Shown one piece after another: positions 25,751 through 34,444 of a stretch of DNA of 64,000 nt (positions are counted from its first letter, which is position 1; the number at the start of each line of letters is the position of its first letter). A model generated the notes under the pieces. It made no database searches, was not told the DNA's origin, and saw nothing but the letters and a program-made list of their open reading frames with translations. The DNA is from Methylopumilus sp003533095 (GTDB taxonomy: Bacteria; Pseudomonadota; Gammaproteobacteria; Burkholderiales; Methylophilaceae): assembly GCA_963977845.1 (NCBI GenBank), contig CAXBPZ010000003.1:1-64000 (forward strand), in the 5' to 3' direction. The translations under genes were made by a program, and so were the position numbers.

Positions 25751-26590
25751 TTAATGGTTAATATCTCTGTGGCGAATGGTTACCTGAGATTTAGGGTTAA
25801 AGAAGTTAGCAAATAATTTATTTGCAATATAAACAGAGCGATGTTTGCCACCTGTGCAGCCAATAGCTATATGGAGAGAATGTCTTTGATCTTTTTTAAA
25901 AGCGCTCAGCCATTCACCTACAAAGTGATTGATGTCTTGATACATTTTATCAACTTCTTCATAACCTTGAAAAAACTCTGCAACAGGATTATCCAGCCCA
26001 GTTAGATTCTTGAGATTTGATTCATAGTGAGGATTAGGAAGACAGCGTACATCGAATATAAAGTCTGCATCAAGAGGGATACCAAATTTGTATCCAAATG
26101 AGCTAAATTGTAAAGCGAGATGATCCTCTTTTAATTTGATCAATTCACTCAATGCTTCCTTTAATGCATTGACTGACATACTGCTTGTATCAATTTTATA
26201 TCCAATCTCAGCTAGAGGTGCCAACATAGAACGTTCTTTTTCAATGACTTCAGTAAGAGACAGTTTTTCGTTTGAGAGTGGATGTCTGCGCCTAGTTTCA
26301 CCAAAGCGCCTGATAATAGATTCCGTTGATGATTCTAGATAAATCAACTTCGTTTTAATCGATAAAGATTCAATCTCTTTAATAACGCTAGGTAATTTTT
26401 CAATATCGATACTTCTAATATCAACGCTAATGGCAACTTTATCCTGATGTTCATGATTAAGATGTTGTGAAATATTCGATAAAAGCGTGACAGGCAAATT
26501 ATCAATACAGTAAAAATTGTTATCTTCAAGAGCATTTAAGGCAATACTTTTACCTGAGCCTGATAATCCTGAAATAATAATAACTTCCAT
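25751..26590 (-). CDS. rapZ: RNase adapter protein RapZ
   Basis: Nucleotide-binding protein which in enterics binds sRNA GlmZ and presents it to RNase E, tuning glucosamine-6-phosphate synthase. The 279 residues have Walker A GLSGSGKS (7-14), a Walker-B-like segment in the N-terminal half, and the C-terminal RNA-binding region with IAIGCTGGKHRSVYIA. Outside enterics GlmZ is generally not known, so the target here is open. It lies 3 bases after hprK in the regulatory PTS cluster. Confidence 0.94.
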   Translation of the reverse strand: MEVIIISGLSGSGKSIALNALEDNNFYCIDNLPVTLLSNISQHLNHEHQDKVAISVDIRSIDIEKLPSVIKEIESLSIKTKLIYLESSTESIIRRFGETRRRHPLSNEKLSLTEVIEKERSMLAPLAEIGYKIDTSSMSVNALKEALSELIKLKEDHLALQFSSFGYKFGIPLDADFIFDVRCLPNPHYESNLKNLTGLDNPVAEFFQGYEEVDKMYQDINHFVGEWLSAFKKDQRHSLHIAIGCTGGKHRSVYIANKLFANFFNPKSQVTIRHRDINH

Positions 26591-26592
26591 AA

Positions 26593-27177
26593 TTAATGAT
26601 CTAAACTTAATTGCAGATTAAGTTTCTCTGACAAATTGTTTATTGTATTGGAACCTTTTTGAAGCAATATGTAATTTCTAACAGCGGTTTCAATTAATAG
26701 ACTTGTATGTCTTGTTTGATTCACAGGAATTTCAATTTGAGGAATACTAATATCATAAAGTTTAAAAGTATTCATAGTCATTTCTAGTTTTGAACAATCA
26801 ATGTCTTTTTGAAACGCTTTCAATTTAATCACTAAAAAAAGCTTTTTCTCCGCAATTACACTTTTACGGCCAAATAATTTTTTAATATCAATAATTCCTA
26901 GACCACGAACTTCCATTAAGTTCTTTAGAAGTGAGGGCGCTTTTCCTACAAGTGTGTTTTGATTACTTTTAGAGAATGACACGCTATCGTCGGCAATAAG
27001 CTTATGCCCTTTATAAATCAAATCAAGCGCCACTTCACTTTTGCCGACACCTGATTTTCCAATAATTAAAATACCTTTACCATTTATCTCTACAAACACC
27101 CCGTGTGTATGACTTGAAGCTTCAGGCTCTTTAGATTTTAAGGAAATAAGATTTAAGAACTTTGATAAATACATCAT
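26593..27177 (-). CDS. hprK: HPr kinase/phosphorylase, C-terminal kinase domain only
   Basis: Phosphorylates and dephosphorylates the regulatory serine of HPr. This protein has only 194 residues against about 310 in typical betaproteobacterial HprK. Walker A (IIGKSGVGKSE, residues 39-48) comes about 115 residues earlier than usual, so the N-terminal domain is absent. The HprK signature MEVRGLGIIDIKKLFG and the late NQTRHTSLLIETAVRN segment are kept. The start overlaps the stop of hpf (ATGA), leaving no room for a hidden N-terminal part. Short HprK proteins are known from alphaproteobacteria. Confidence 0.88.
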   Translation of the reverse strand: MMYLSKFLNLISLKSKEPEASSHTHGVFVEINGKGILIIGKSGVGKSEVALDLIYKGHKLIADDSVSFSKSNQNTLVGKAPSLLKNLMEVRGLGIIDIKKLFGRKSVIAEKKLFLVIKLKAFQKDIDCSKLEMTMNTFKLYDISIPQIEIPVNQTRHTSLLIETAVRNYILLQKGSNTINNLSEKLNLQLSLDH

Positions 27178-27500
27178 TCAATCGATTGATGTTTTAAGCC
27201 ACCTTGAACTCGGTGATGATCTTTATGAACTTCTTTGTATTTGATGACCTGGCGATCTAGTTTGCCTGATAGTAAATCAATTGCAGTATACATACTTTCG
27301 CCTCTGCATTCAGCGTGGATATCGCTCTTTGGCAAATGAATAGTAGCTTCGGCAATATGTTCTAATTTATTTACGGTGAGAGTGACTTTTGCATCAATTA
27401 CGTGATCGAAATGGTGAAAAATCCTAGCTAATTTAGTTTGAATATATTCCTTTAATGACGGAGTAATTTCTAAATGGTGGCCGGTTAAATGAATATTCAT
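27174..27500 (-). CDS. hpf: Ribosome hibernation promoting factor (HPF/RaiA family)
   Basis: A 108-residue protein that binds the 30S decoding site and inactivates ribosomes in stationary phase. It has the single S30AE domain: MNIHLTGHHLEITPSLKEYIQTKL, FDHVIDAKVTLTV and a SMYTAIDLLSGKLDRQV helix. It lacks the C-terminal extension of long HPF. It follows rpoN by 21 bases, as in most proteobacteria. In that conserved order ptsN would come next, but here hprK overlaps directly. Confidence 0.92.
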   Translation of the reverse strand: MNIHLTGHHLEITPSLKEYIQTKLARIFHHFDHVIDAKVTLTVNKLEHIAEATIHLPKSDIHAECRGESMYTAIDLLSGKLDRQVIKYKEVHKDHHRVQGGLKHQSIE

Positions 27501-27521
27501 GTTATTTCCTTAAGGTTAGAG

Positions 27522-28931
27522 TTATAAAATTTTTCTAAGATTGGTTGGAGCAATATTTAATATTTCTCTGTATTTTGCAACGGTTCTGCGAGCGATATTA
27601 ATACCTTGATTCTTCAATAATAAGACAATTTCATTGTCTGAAAGTGGTTTTTTTGGATCTTCTTGTTTAATGACTTCTTTAATTTTAGCTCTAATTGCAG
27701 TAGATGCAAGTTCATTTCCTGATGTACTATCAATTGAGCTTCCAAAGAAAAATTTGAGCTCGTAAATGCCACGGGGCGTATTAATATATTTATTTGATGT
27801 AACCCGAGAAATCGTGGATTCATGAAGACCTACCTCTTCAGCAATCTCTCTTAAAACAAGAGGTTTCATCATGGATTCACCATGATCTAAAAAATCCTTT
27901 TGATGTCTCATAATCGCTTCAGCGACTTTAAGGATTGTGATAAAGCGCTGTTGAATATTTTTTACAATCCACTTGGCTTCCTGAATTTGATTTGATAAAT
28001 GATGCGAGACTTCATTTTGTGAATTTTTTATTAAGTCTCGATAAATATGATTTAACCGAAGTTTAGGAATAGCTTGTTCATTTAATGAAACTTGCCATTT
28101 AGCTTTAACTTTTTTCACATTCACTTCATGTTGAATAAAGTGATGACTTTCAATAGTGGAAAATATATTTCCAGGTTTGGGGTTAAGGCTTTTAATTACT
28201 TTCTGAATATCTCTTAAAGTTTCATCTTCACACCCTAATATTTTTTTAAGTCTAACAAAGTCTCGAGTAGCTAATAGGTTTAGATGATTCTTAATTACCT
28301 TCATTGATAGAGAGTGAATGGGAGTTTCTTCCTTACTCTCAAGCTGGAGAGTAAGGCATTCTATGAGATCTCTTGCACCTATTCCAGGAGGCGCTTGTTT
28401 TTGAAGAAGTTTTAGTAAAGACTCTATTTCTTCAATGCTAACTTCATAATCTTTTGGAATGCTTGCTAAGAAGTAATCAAGAGGCTCTTCCAAATAGCCA
28501 TCTTCATTAATTGAGTCTATTAAGAGAGAAATAATTGCCTGATCCTTTTCACTAATTGGAATTAAGTGAAAAATATCTTCAAGGTATTGTTTTAATGTTT
28601 GTGATATGGGTTCTTGATACTCCCTTGAATCAACATAATTATCTTTTGTATATTCGTCATCCCAATTAATTTCATGTTCATAAATTGATTCTTGAGATTC
28701 TTCATAATTTGAAATTTCAAATGAAGTTTCCTCTTGAGAAATTGGCGAAGTATTTTTATTTTCTTCCTCATCTTCCTCTTCAATCATTTCAATCAGTGGA
28801 TTTTGTTGAATTAAAATTTCAAGTTCTTGGTTAAGTTCAACAGAAGACATCTGTAAAAGTTTAATAGATTGTTGAAGTTGCGGAGTCAGCGATAAATGCT
28901 GCGTTGCTTTAAATTGAAGATTTTGTTTCAT
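27522..28931 (-). CDS. rpoN: RNA polymerase sigma-54 factor
   Basis: Alternative sigma factor that needs an AAA+ activator. The 469 residues are complete. The Gln-rich activator-interaction region I lies at the start (QFKATQHLSLTPQLQQSIKLLQM), an acidic linker at about 55-110, and the core-binding and helix-turn-helix region (LREIAEEVGLHESTISRVTSNKY) after that. The RpoN box ARRTVAKYRE near the C-terminus contacts the -24 element. It sits between lptB and hpf in the standard order. No sigma54 activator with an intact AAA+ domain is encoded in this window. Confidence 0.96.
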   Translation of the reverse strand: MKQNLQFKATQHLSLTPQLQQSIKLLQMSSVELNQELEILIQQNPLIEMIEEEDEEENKNTSPISQEETSFEISNYEESQESIYEHEINWDDEYTKDNYVDSREYQEPISQTLKQYLEDIFHLIPISEKDQAIISLLIDSINEDGYLEEPLDYFLASIPKDYEVSIEEIESLLKLLQKQAPPGIGARDLIECLTLQLESKEETPIHSLSMKVIKNHLNLLATRDFVRLKKILGCEDETLRDIQKVIKSLNPKPGNIFSTIESHHFIQHEVNVKKVKAKWQVSLNEQAIPKLRLNHIYRDLIKNSQNEVSHHLSNQIQEAKWIVKNIQQRFITILKVAEAIMRHQKDFLDHGESMMKPLVLREIAEEVGLHESTISRVTSNKYINTPRGIYELKFFFGSSIDSTSGNELASTAIRAKIKEVIKQEDPKKPLSDNEIVLLLKNQGINIARRTVAKYREILNIAPTNLRKIL

Positions 28932-28957
28932 CGCTTAAATAGCGCTAAGTTGAATAG

Positions 28958-29680
28958 TTACAGATAAAAGTCTTTACCTAAATAAACATCTTTAACATTT
29001 TGATCATTAGCAAGGACTTTAGGTAGGCCTGATGCAAGAATTTTGCCTTGATTTACAATATATGCACGATCACAAATACCTAAAGTTTCGCGTACATTAT
29101 GATCAGTAATAAGAATGCCAATTTTTTGCTTAGCAAGATATTTTATAATTTTTTGAATATCAATCACCGCGATAGGATCAATTCCTGCAAAAGGTTCATC
29201 GAGAAGAATAAATGTCGGGTCAGAAGCAAGACATCTGGCAATTTCAACACGACGTCTTTCGCCACCAGATAGACTGATTGCAGCATTATTTCTAATATGA
29301 CTAATACCTAATTCTTGAAGAAGCTCTTCAAGTCTCGCATTCATTTTTTCGCGAGTTAATTCTTGCAATTCCAAAATGGCTAAAATATTTTCAGCCACTG
29401 TCATTTTTCTAAAGATTGAAGGTTCTTGAGGGAGGTAAGAAAGCCCTAATTTTGAGCGGCTATGAATAGGCATTTTAGATAAATTTACACCGTCAAGTGA
29501 AATGTGTCCTCGATCAGTTGGAATAAGCCCCACGATCATATAAAAACTGGTTGTCTTACCTGCACCGTTGGGACCTAGCAACCCTACAATTTCTCCACTT
29601 TTGATAGTTAAAGATACATCCTGAACGACAGTTCTTTTTTTAAAAGTTTTTTTAAGGTTCTCAATAACTAATTCGCTCAT
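28958..29680 (-). CDS. lptB: LPS export ABC transporter ATP-binding protein LptB
   Basis: Cytosolic ATPase that powers LPS extraction by LptFG. The 240 residues show Walker A GPNGAGKTTS, Q-loop YLPQEPSIF, signature LSGGERRRVEIAR, Walker B FILLDEPFAGIDP and switch His in ITDHNVRET. Its membrane partners lptF and lptG are encoded at 48.9-51.1 kb of this window. It follows lptA by 9 bases. Confidence 0.97.
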   Translation of the reverse strand: MSELVIENLKKTFKKRTVVQDVSLTIKSGEIVGLLGPNGAGKTTSFYMIVGLIPTDRGHISLDGVNLSKMPIHSRSKLGLSYLPQEPSIFRKMTVAENILAILELQELTREKMNARLEELLQELGISHIRNNAAISLSGGERRRVEIARCLASDPTFILLDEPFAGIDPIAVIDIQKIIKYLAKQKIGILITDHNVRETLGICDRAYIVNQGKILASGLPKVLANDQNVKDVYLGKDFYL

Positions 29681-29689
29681 ACTAGTTTG

Positions 29690-30244
29690 CTATTCCTGTG
29701 GTTTTTTCTTTGGCTGAATAATTGCACGTGTTCTGCCGCCAGGGACAGTTTCTCCCGCTTTATTTTTAGTATTGCCTGACATTGCTTTTGCAAATTCAGC
29801 ATTTGCGTCGTACATAATGTAATCACCATAAACGACATCTTCACCCTTTTTTACCCATGCTTTACTATATAAATGAACCTTATCCATGCGGCCATCATAT
29901 TCGATTCTCTGAGCACTTCCTTCAATATATTCATTTTTACCTTCTCGTTTTTGTTTGAAGGTTGTGGGATTGCCAATACTTGTACTATGCTGAAAGCCTT
30001 GATTGTCTTCTCGAACAGTAAGTTCGTCAGCTTTAATGAGAAGTGTACCTTGTGTCAAAATGACATTACCAGTATATACACTTGTATTTTTTGAATCGTC
30101 AGATGTCATGGTGTCGGACTCAAGTTCGATAGGCTTATCTCGATCAGCTTTTTCCGCAAAGACGTAAGATGATTGTATGCTTAGAAAACATAAACAAATA
30201 AAGATAAAGTTCGATAATGATGATTTAAAAAAATATGAGCGCAT
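29690..30244 (-). CDS. lptA: LPS transport periplasmic protein LptA
   Basis: Periplasmic bridge protein that carries LPS from the LptBFGC complex to the outer membrane. The 184 residues have a signal peptide (about 1-30, ending YVFA) and an OstA-type beta-jelly roll with PIELESDTMTSDD and TSVYTGNVILTQGTLLIKADEL. A basic low-complexity tail ends in QPKKKPQE. It shares its first base with the last base of lptC, so the two are translationally coupled. Confidence 0.93.
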   Translation of the reverse strand: MRSYFFKSSLSNFIFICLCFLSIQSSYVFAEKADRDKPIELESDTMTSDDSKNTSVYTGNVILTQGTLLIKADELTVREDNQGFQHSTSIGNPTTFKQKREGKNEYIEGSAQRIEYDGRMDKVHLYSKAWVKKGEDVVYGDYIMYDANAEFAKAMSGNTKNKAGETVPGGRTRAIIQPKKKPQE

Positions 30245-30873
30245 TATTTTTTTAGATTCTTATTTTGAGTAATAGGAGGTGGATTTAAATTTAATTTCTT
30301 TATTGGCTTTTCATAATGCACACGAACTTTCTCTAACAATGTCATTATTCCATTCTTTTTATCATATTTCATACCAATTGCATTGACGACAGTTTTGGGA
30401 TCTTGAGTAATGCGAACAGGTCTTTTTGTAAATGCTTGGTCTTTATTGGGTAGCACAGTTAATTGATCTGTAAAAAGTTCCATTTTTGGTTTTGTTTCTG
30501 TTTCGAGACGGGCTACTTTTACATTATCGATAATTTGCACTTCTTCGCCATCCGTTGAAACAAGACCAATACCACCTTCAATCTGAGAGCTAGGTACATT
30601 ATTTTTATATCTAATAAAAAGTGGTTTTTTTAGGCGCGTTGTATCATCTTGACTAAAATGTGTCATTTCATTTGCCGATAAAATAAAACGAATAGAACCG
30701 TCTGATTCAGTTTGTGTTGTTTTAAAGTTTGTTAAAAAGTAATCAGGGCTATTGCTCAACTTATTTCCTCTTTTTTCGCTTTCATTTTCAACAGAAATTT
30801 GTACCCAATAAGAAATAAAAGCTAAGATGGCAGCAAAGAAAATAGGAAATAAAACGGAGAAGCGATTGATCAT
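30244..30873 (-). CDS. lptC: LPS export system protein LptC
   Basis: Bitopic inner-membrane protein that receives LPS from LptFG and passes it to LptA. The 209 residues have an N-terminal transmembrane anchor (about 5-27, VLFPIFFAAILAFISYW) and a periplasmic jelly-roll domain with PDYFLTNFKTTQ and EVQIIDNVKVARL. Sequence conservation in this family is low, so the call rests largely on the anchor plus its position between kdsC (4-base overlap) and lptA. Confidence 0.9.
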   Translation of the reverse strand: MINRFSVLFPIFFAAILAFISYWVQISVENESEKRGNKLSNSPDYFLTNFKTTQTESDGSIRFILSANEMTHFSQDDTTRLKKPLFIRYKNNVPSSQIEGGIGLVSTDGEEVQIIDNVKVARLETETKPKMELFTDQLTVLPNKDQAFTKRPVRITQDPKTVVNAIGMKYDKKNGIMTLLEKVRVHYEKPIKKLNLNPPPITQNKNLKK

Positions 30874-31397
30874 TTTAAGTAAGGCGCAATGACTTTACCG
30901 TAAGTGTCTTGAGCTTTCATAATAAAATCACAAGCTTCTCGAACAGCACCATAGCCAGCAATTTTTTCTGTAATAAAATGCGCAATTTTCTTAACTTCAT
31001 CATGACCTCCTGGAACTGTGATGGCTAAACCTGATTGCAACATGGGAGGTAAATCTACAATGTCATCCCCCATAAATGCACATTCTTCGGCTTTTAATCC
31101 AGTTTTCTTAATAAGATCATTAAACGCTTCTCTTTTATCTGAAATACCTTGATAAAAGTAATCGATTTCTAAGTTTTCGGCGCGAATAAGAACGCTATTG
31201 GAATTGCGACCAGTGATGATCGCAAGTTTAATGCCACTTTTTTTAAGAAGTCGCATGCCCAAGCCATCTTGGGTATTGAACATTTTATACTCTTGCCCAT
31301 TATCCCCAATAAAGAGTGAGCCATCCGTCATTACGCCATCAACATCAAAAATAACAAGTTTAATTTTTTGTGCGCGGGCCTTGAGAATAGAATCCAT
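30870..31397 (-). CDS. kdsC: 3-deoxy-D-manno-octulosonate 8-phosphate phosphatase
   Basis: HAD-family phosphatase releasing Kdo from Kdo-8-phosphate for lipid A core synthesis. The 175 residues carry VIFDVDGVMTDGSL (nucleophile DxD), AIITGRNS, and CAFMGDDIVDLPPM. The protein is the short tetrameric type without a cap domain. It overlaps lptC by 4 bases and shares one base with kdsD. Confidence 0.95.
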   Translation of the reverse strand: MDSILKARAQKIKLVIFDVDGVMTDGSLFIGDNGQEYKMFNTQDGLGMRLLKKSGIKLAIITGRNSNSVLIRAENLEIDYFYQGISDKREAFNDLIKKTGLKAEECAFMGDDIVDLPPMLQSGLAITVPGGHDEVKKIAHFITEKIAGYGAVREACDFIMKAQDTYGKVIAPYLK

Positions 31398-32377
31398 TAA
31401 ATCACTTTCGCTTTAAAAAGATCATGCATATTAAAAGCACCTACTAATTTGGATTCTCTATCTACTACAAGGATCCCATTAATTTTATTACTCTCCATAA
31501 GATTAATTGCATCAATAATAATTTGATCATCAAATATCGTTTTAGGATTTTTATTCATAATTTCTTTGATAGATTGTTTTTCATAATCTATTTTTTTAGA
31601 AAGTTGTCTTCTTAAATCCCCATCAGTAAAAATACCAATAGGCTTCGAATTTTTGTCTACAATCGCGGTAAATCCTAATCCTTTAAGAGATATTTCAAGG
31701 ACAGCATCAGAAAGTAATGCCTGATCGTGGATTGAAGGCACCTGGTCCGCTTTTCGCATAATGTCTCGTACTCGAACCACTTGTTTTTTCCCCAGGCTGC
31801 CGCCAGGATGTGATCTAGCAAAATCTTCGGCTGTAAATGCTCTCTGATCAAGAACGCAGATCGCCAGCGCATCACCAAGAGCGAGTGATGCAGTTGAACT
31901 TGCTGTAGGAGAAAGCCCCAGAGGACAGGCCTCTTGAGATACCTGCGCACTTAAATGAATTTCAGATTCTTTTGCAAGCTCAGAATTACTATTTCCTGTA
32001 ATTGAAATAATTTTTGCACCAATTCTTTTGATGACAGGAAGGATCGATAAGAGCTCATCGCTTTTACCAGAATTTGAAAGAAAAATAACGACATCATTAG
32101 ATGTAATCATTCCCAAATCACCATGACTGGCTTCTGCAGGATGCATAAAGAAGCTAGGAGTCCCTGTGCTTGCGAAAGTAGATGCTAATTTTCTTCCAAT
32201 ATGCCCTGATTTACCCATCCCACTTACCACAACTCTGCCATCGCAATGTAAAATGAGCTCAACAGCATTGACGAAGTGATCATCAAGTCTATTGGCTAAA
32301 GATGAGATTTCTTGTGCTTCAATTTCAAGGACTTGGCGGGCGCGTTCAAGCGTATTTTTTGATGATGTCTTGGTCAT
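31397..32377 (-). CDS. kdsD: Arabinose-5-phosphate isomerase
   Basis: Makes arabinose 5-phosphate from ribulose 5-phosphate, the first step of Kdo synthesis. The 326 residues form a SIS domain (about 40-175; VVSGMGKSGHIGRK, HPAEASHGDLG, SNSGKSDEL) and two CBS domains (about 205-326). It is the first gene of the kdsD-kdsC-lptCAB-rpoN run and is divergent from the Kef gene across 90 bases. Confidence 0.95.
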   Translation of the reverse strand: MTKTSSKNTLERARQVLEIEAQEISSLANRLDDHFVNAVELILHCDGRVVVSGMGKSGHIGRKLASTFASTGTPSFFMHPAEASHGDLGMITSNDVVIFLSNSGKSDELLSILPVIKRIGAKIISITGNSNSELAKESEIHLSAQVSQEACPLGLSPTASSTASLALGDALAICVLDQRAFTAEDFARSHPGGSLGKKQVVRVRDIMRKADQVPSIHDQALLSDAVLEISLKGLGFTAIVDKNSKPIGIFTDGDLRRQLSKKIDYEKQSIKEIMNKNPKTIFDDQIIIDAINLMESNKINGILVVDRESKLVGAFNMHDLFKAKVI

Positions 32378-32467
32378 ATTGATATTGTAGAGGGTAATAG
32401 ATACTCGTGTAAAAGGGTTTATATGTAATTTAAACCTAAAAATTATTGATTAATCTTGGATAAATGA

Positions 32468-34441
32468 ATGTTTGACTCTCTGCCTTTAGTTCTTATTTTA
32501 TTAGTAAGCTCTGTTTTACTTGTTGGTCTCTTTCGATATCTTAAATTACCCGCAATGATTGCTTATTTTGTTGTGGGTTTAATTTTAGGACCTCATTTAA
32601 TTGGGGTACTTCCTGACTCTGAGTCTAGTCGGCATTTTGCTGAATTTGGGATTGTATTTTTGATGTTCAGTATTGGGCTTGAATTCAGTTTGCCAAAGCT
32701 TTACTCCATGAGACACATTCTTTTCGGTCTTGGTGGCGCGCAGGTGTTTATCACTTTATTTGCTTCCATCAGTATTGCATGGTGGCTAGGGCTTCATTTA
32801 ACTTCGGCATTCGTTATCGGTAGTGCTTTTGCTATGTCATCAACAGCCATTGTGTCAAAAATACTAATGGAGCGTGTGGATTTAAATTCAAGACATGGTC
32901 GACTAGCCATTGGTATTTTGCTCTTTCAAGATATAGCTGTTATTCCAATCTTAATATTAATCCCGGCGCTCGGAGCCTCGACAAGTGATGTTGGTACTCT
33001 ATTTTTAATGTCACTGTTAAAGGCCATTTTTTTATTTTCTATTCTTTTTAAATTTGGAAGGCCTTTAATGAATTCTTGGTTTGCTGTGGTAGCAAACCAA
33101 CGATCACGTGAATTATTCATTATGAATGTGTTGATGATTACACTCTTATTTTCATTCGCCTCCAAGATGGCAGGATTGTCATACGGTATCGGAGCATTTA
33201 TGGCTGGAATGTTAATTTCCGAGACGCGATACCGATATCAAGTTGAATCTGATATTGCAGCTTTTAGGGATATTTTATTAGGCCTTTTCTTTATCAGCAT
33301 TGGTATGTTGCTTAATCTTCATCAAATTGCATCAAATATTGGATACGTCATTTTAATTACTTTGGGATTTATTTTATTCAAAGCTTTCGTGATTACGTTG
33401 CTGACTCGATTATTTAATTATGAAATTGGTGTAGGTATCAGAACAGGCCTTATCTTAGCGCAAGCAGGGGAGTTTAGTTTTGTGATACTAGCTCTTGCTC
33501 GAGAAGAGCATGTAATTGGGACTCATGCATTCCAAATTATTTTAGCCGCTTCATTATTTTCAATGATATTAGCTCCTTTTATTATTCAGTATAACGGCCG
33601 TATAGCGCGTTACTTATCAAAAAGCTATAACCGTAATAGTGCTGATACAGTTCAAGCAATTGAATCAATAGGCCGCTCTCTAAAAGATCATGTAATTCTT
33701 TGTGGTTACGGCAGAAGCGGACAATATTTGGGACGTTTTTTAAAAGAAGAAAATATTCCTTTTATTGCAATCGATATTGATCCAAGTCGTGTAAATGATG
33801 CGTCAGCTGGTGGTGAGCATGTGATGTATGGTGACGCGAGCCGAAGAGTCGTTTTAGAAGCAGCAGGGATTAAAACAGCGAAAGCCCTTGTGATAAGTTA
33901 TGCAGACTTTAGAGCTTCTATGAAAATACTTCATGTTATTCAAGATACATATAAAAATATACCGGTAATTGTAAGAACGCTTGATGACAGCCATATGGAC
34001 GATATTAGAAATGCTGGTGCAAGTGAAGTTGTTCCAGAAATTTTAGAAGGAAGCTTAATGTTGGCTTCTCATGCACTTGTTGTTTTGGGTGTTCCTTTAA
34101 ATAGAGTTGTGAAACGCATCCGTTCTTTTAGAGAAGAACGTTACAAAATGTTTAGGGGCTATTTTGGTGGCATGTCAGATGCAGAAGCTGAATTAACAGA
34201 ACCTCAATTGAGATTACACGCGATTGAAATTAATGAAAAATCACACGTTCACTCCTGGAAGCTTATGCAAATTCCATTCACTATGTTTAATGTTGAGCTT
34301 AAGTATTTGAGACGACCTAATATGTTGGAGGATATCGAACCTAGAGATGACATTGTTTTATCTTCAGGAGATGTGCTTGTGGTATTGGGTACAGCAGACA
34401 AACTTAATGCATTAGAAAAATATATCCTGACTGGCAAATAG
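32468..34441 (+). CDS. Monovalent cation:proton antiporter-2 family protein (KefB/YbaL-like)
   Basis: Inner-membrane cation/proton antiporter of the CPA2 family with cytosolic gating domains. The 657 residues have about 12 transmembrane helices up to residue 380 (GLILGPHLIGVLP, FLMFSIGLEFSL and ILLFQDIAVIPIL are family motifs). A Rossmann RCK/TrkA-N domain follows (about 398-515; VILCGYGRSGQYLGRFL), then a TrkA-C domain (about 565-650). The transported ion is probably K+ or Na+ but cannot be read from sequence. It is followed by thiO after 3 bases. Confidence 0.9.
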   Translation: MFDSLPLVLILLVSSVLLVGLFRYLKLPAMIAYFVVGLILGPHLIGVLPDSESSRHFAEFGIVFLMFSIGLEFSLPKLYSMRHILFGLGGAQVFITLFASISIAWWLGLHLTSAFVIGSAFAMSSTAIVSKILMERVDLNSRHGRLAIGILLFQDIAVIPILILIPALGASTSDVGTLFLMSLLKAIFLFSILFKFGRPLMNSWFAVVANQRSRELFIMNVLMITLLFSFASKMAGLSYGIGAFMAGMLISETRYRYQVESDIAAFRDILLGLFFISIGMLLNLHQIASNIGYVILITLGFILFKAFVITLLTRLFNYEIGVGIRTGLILAQAGEFSFVILALAREEHVIGTHAFQIILAASLFSMILAPFIIQYNGRIARYLSKSYNRNSADTVQAIESIGRSLKDHVILCGYGRSGQYLGRFLKEENIPFIAIDIDPSRVNDASAGGEHVMYGDASRRVVLEAAGIKTAKALVISYADFRASMKILHVIQDTYKNIPVIVRTLDDSHMDDIRNAGASEVVPEILEGSLMLASHALVVLGVPLNRVVKRIRSFREERYKMFRGYFGGMSDAEAELTEPQLRLHAIEINEKSHVHSWKLMQIPFTMFNVELKYLRRPNMLEDIEPRDDIVLSSGDVLVVLGTADKLNALEKYILTGK

Positions 34442-34444
34442 AGC

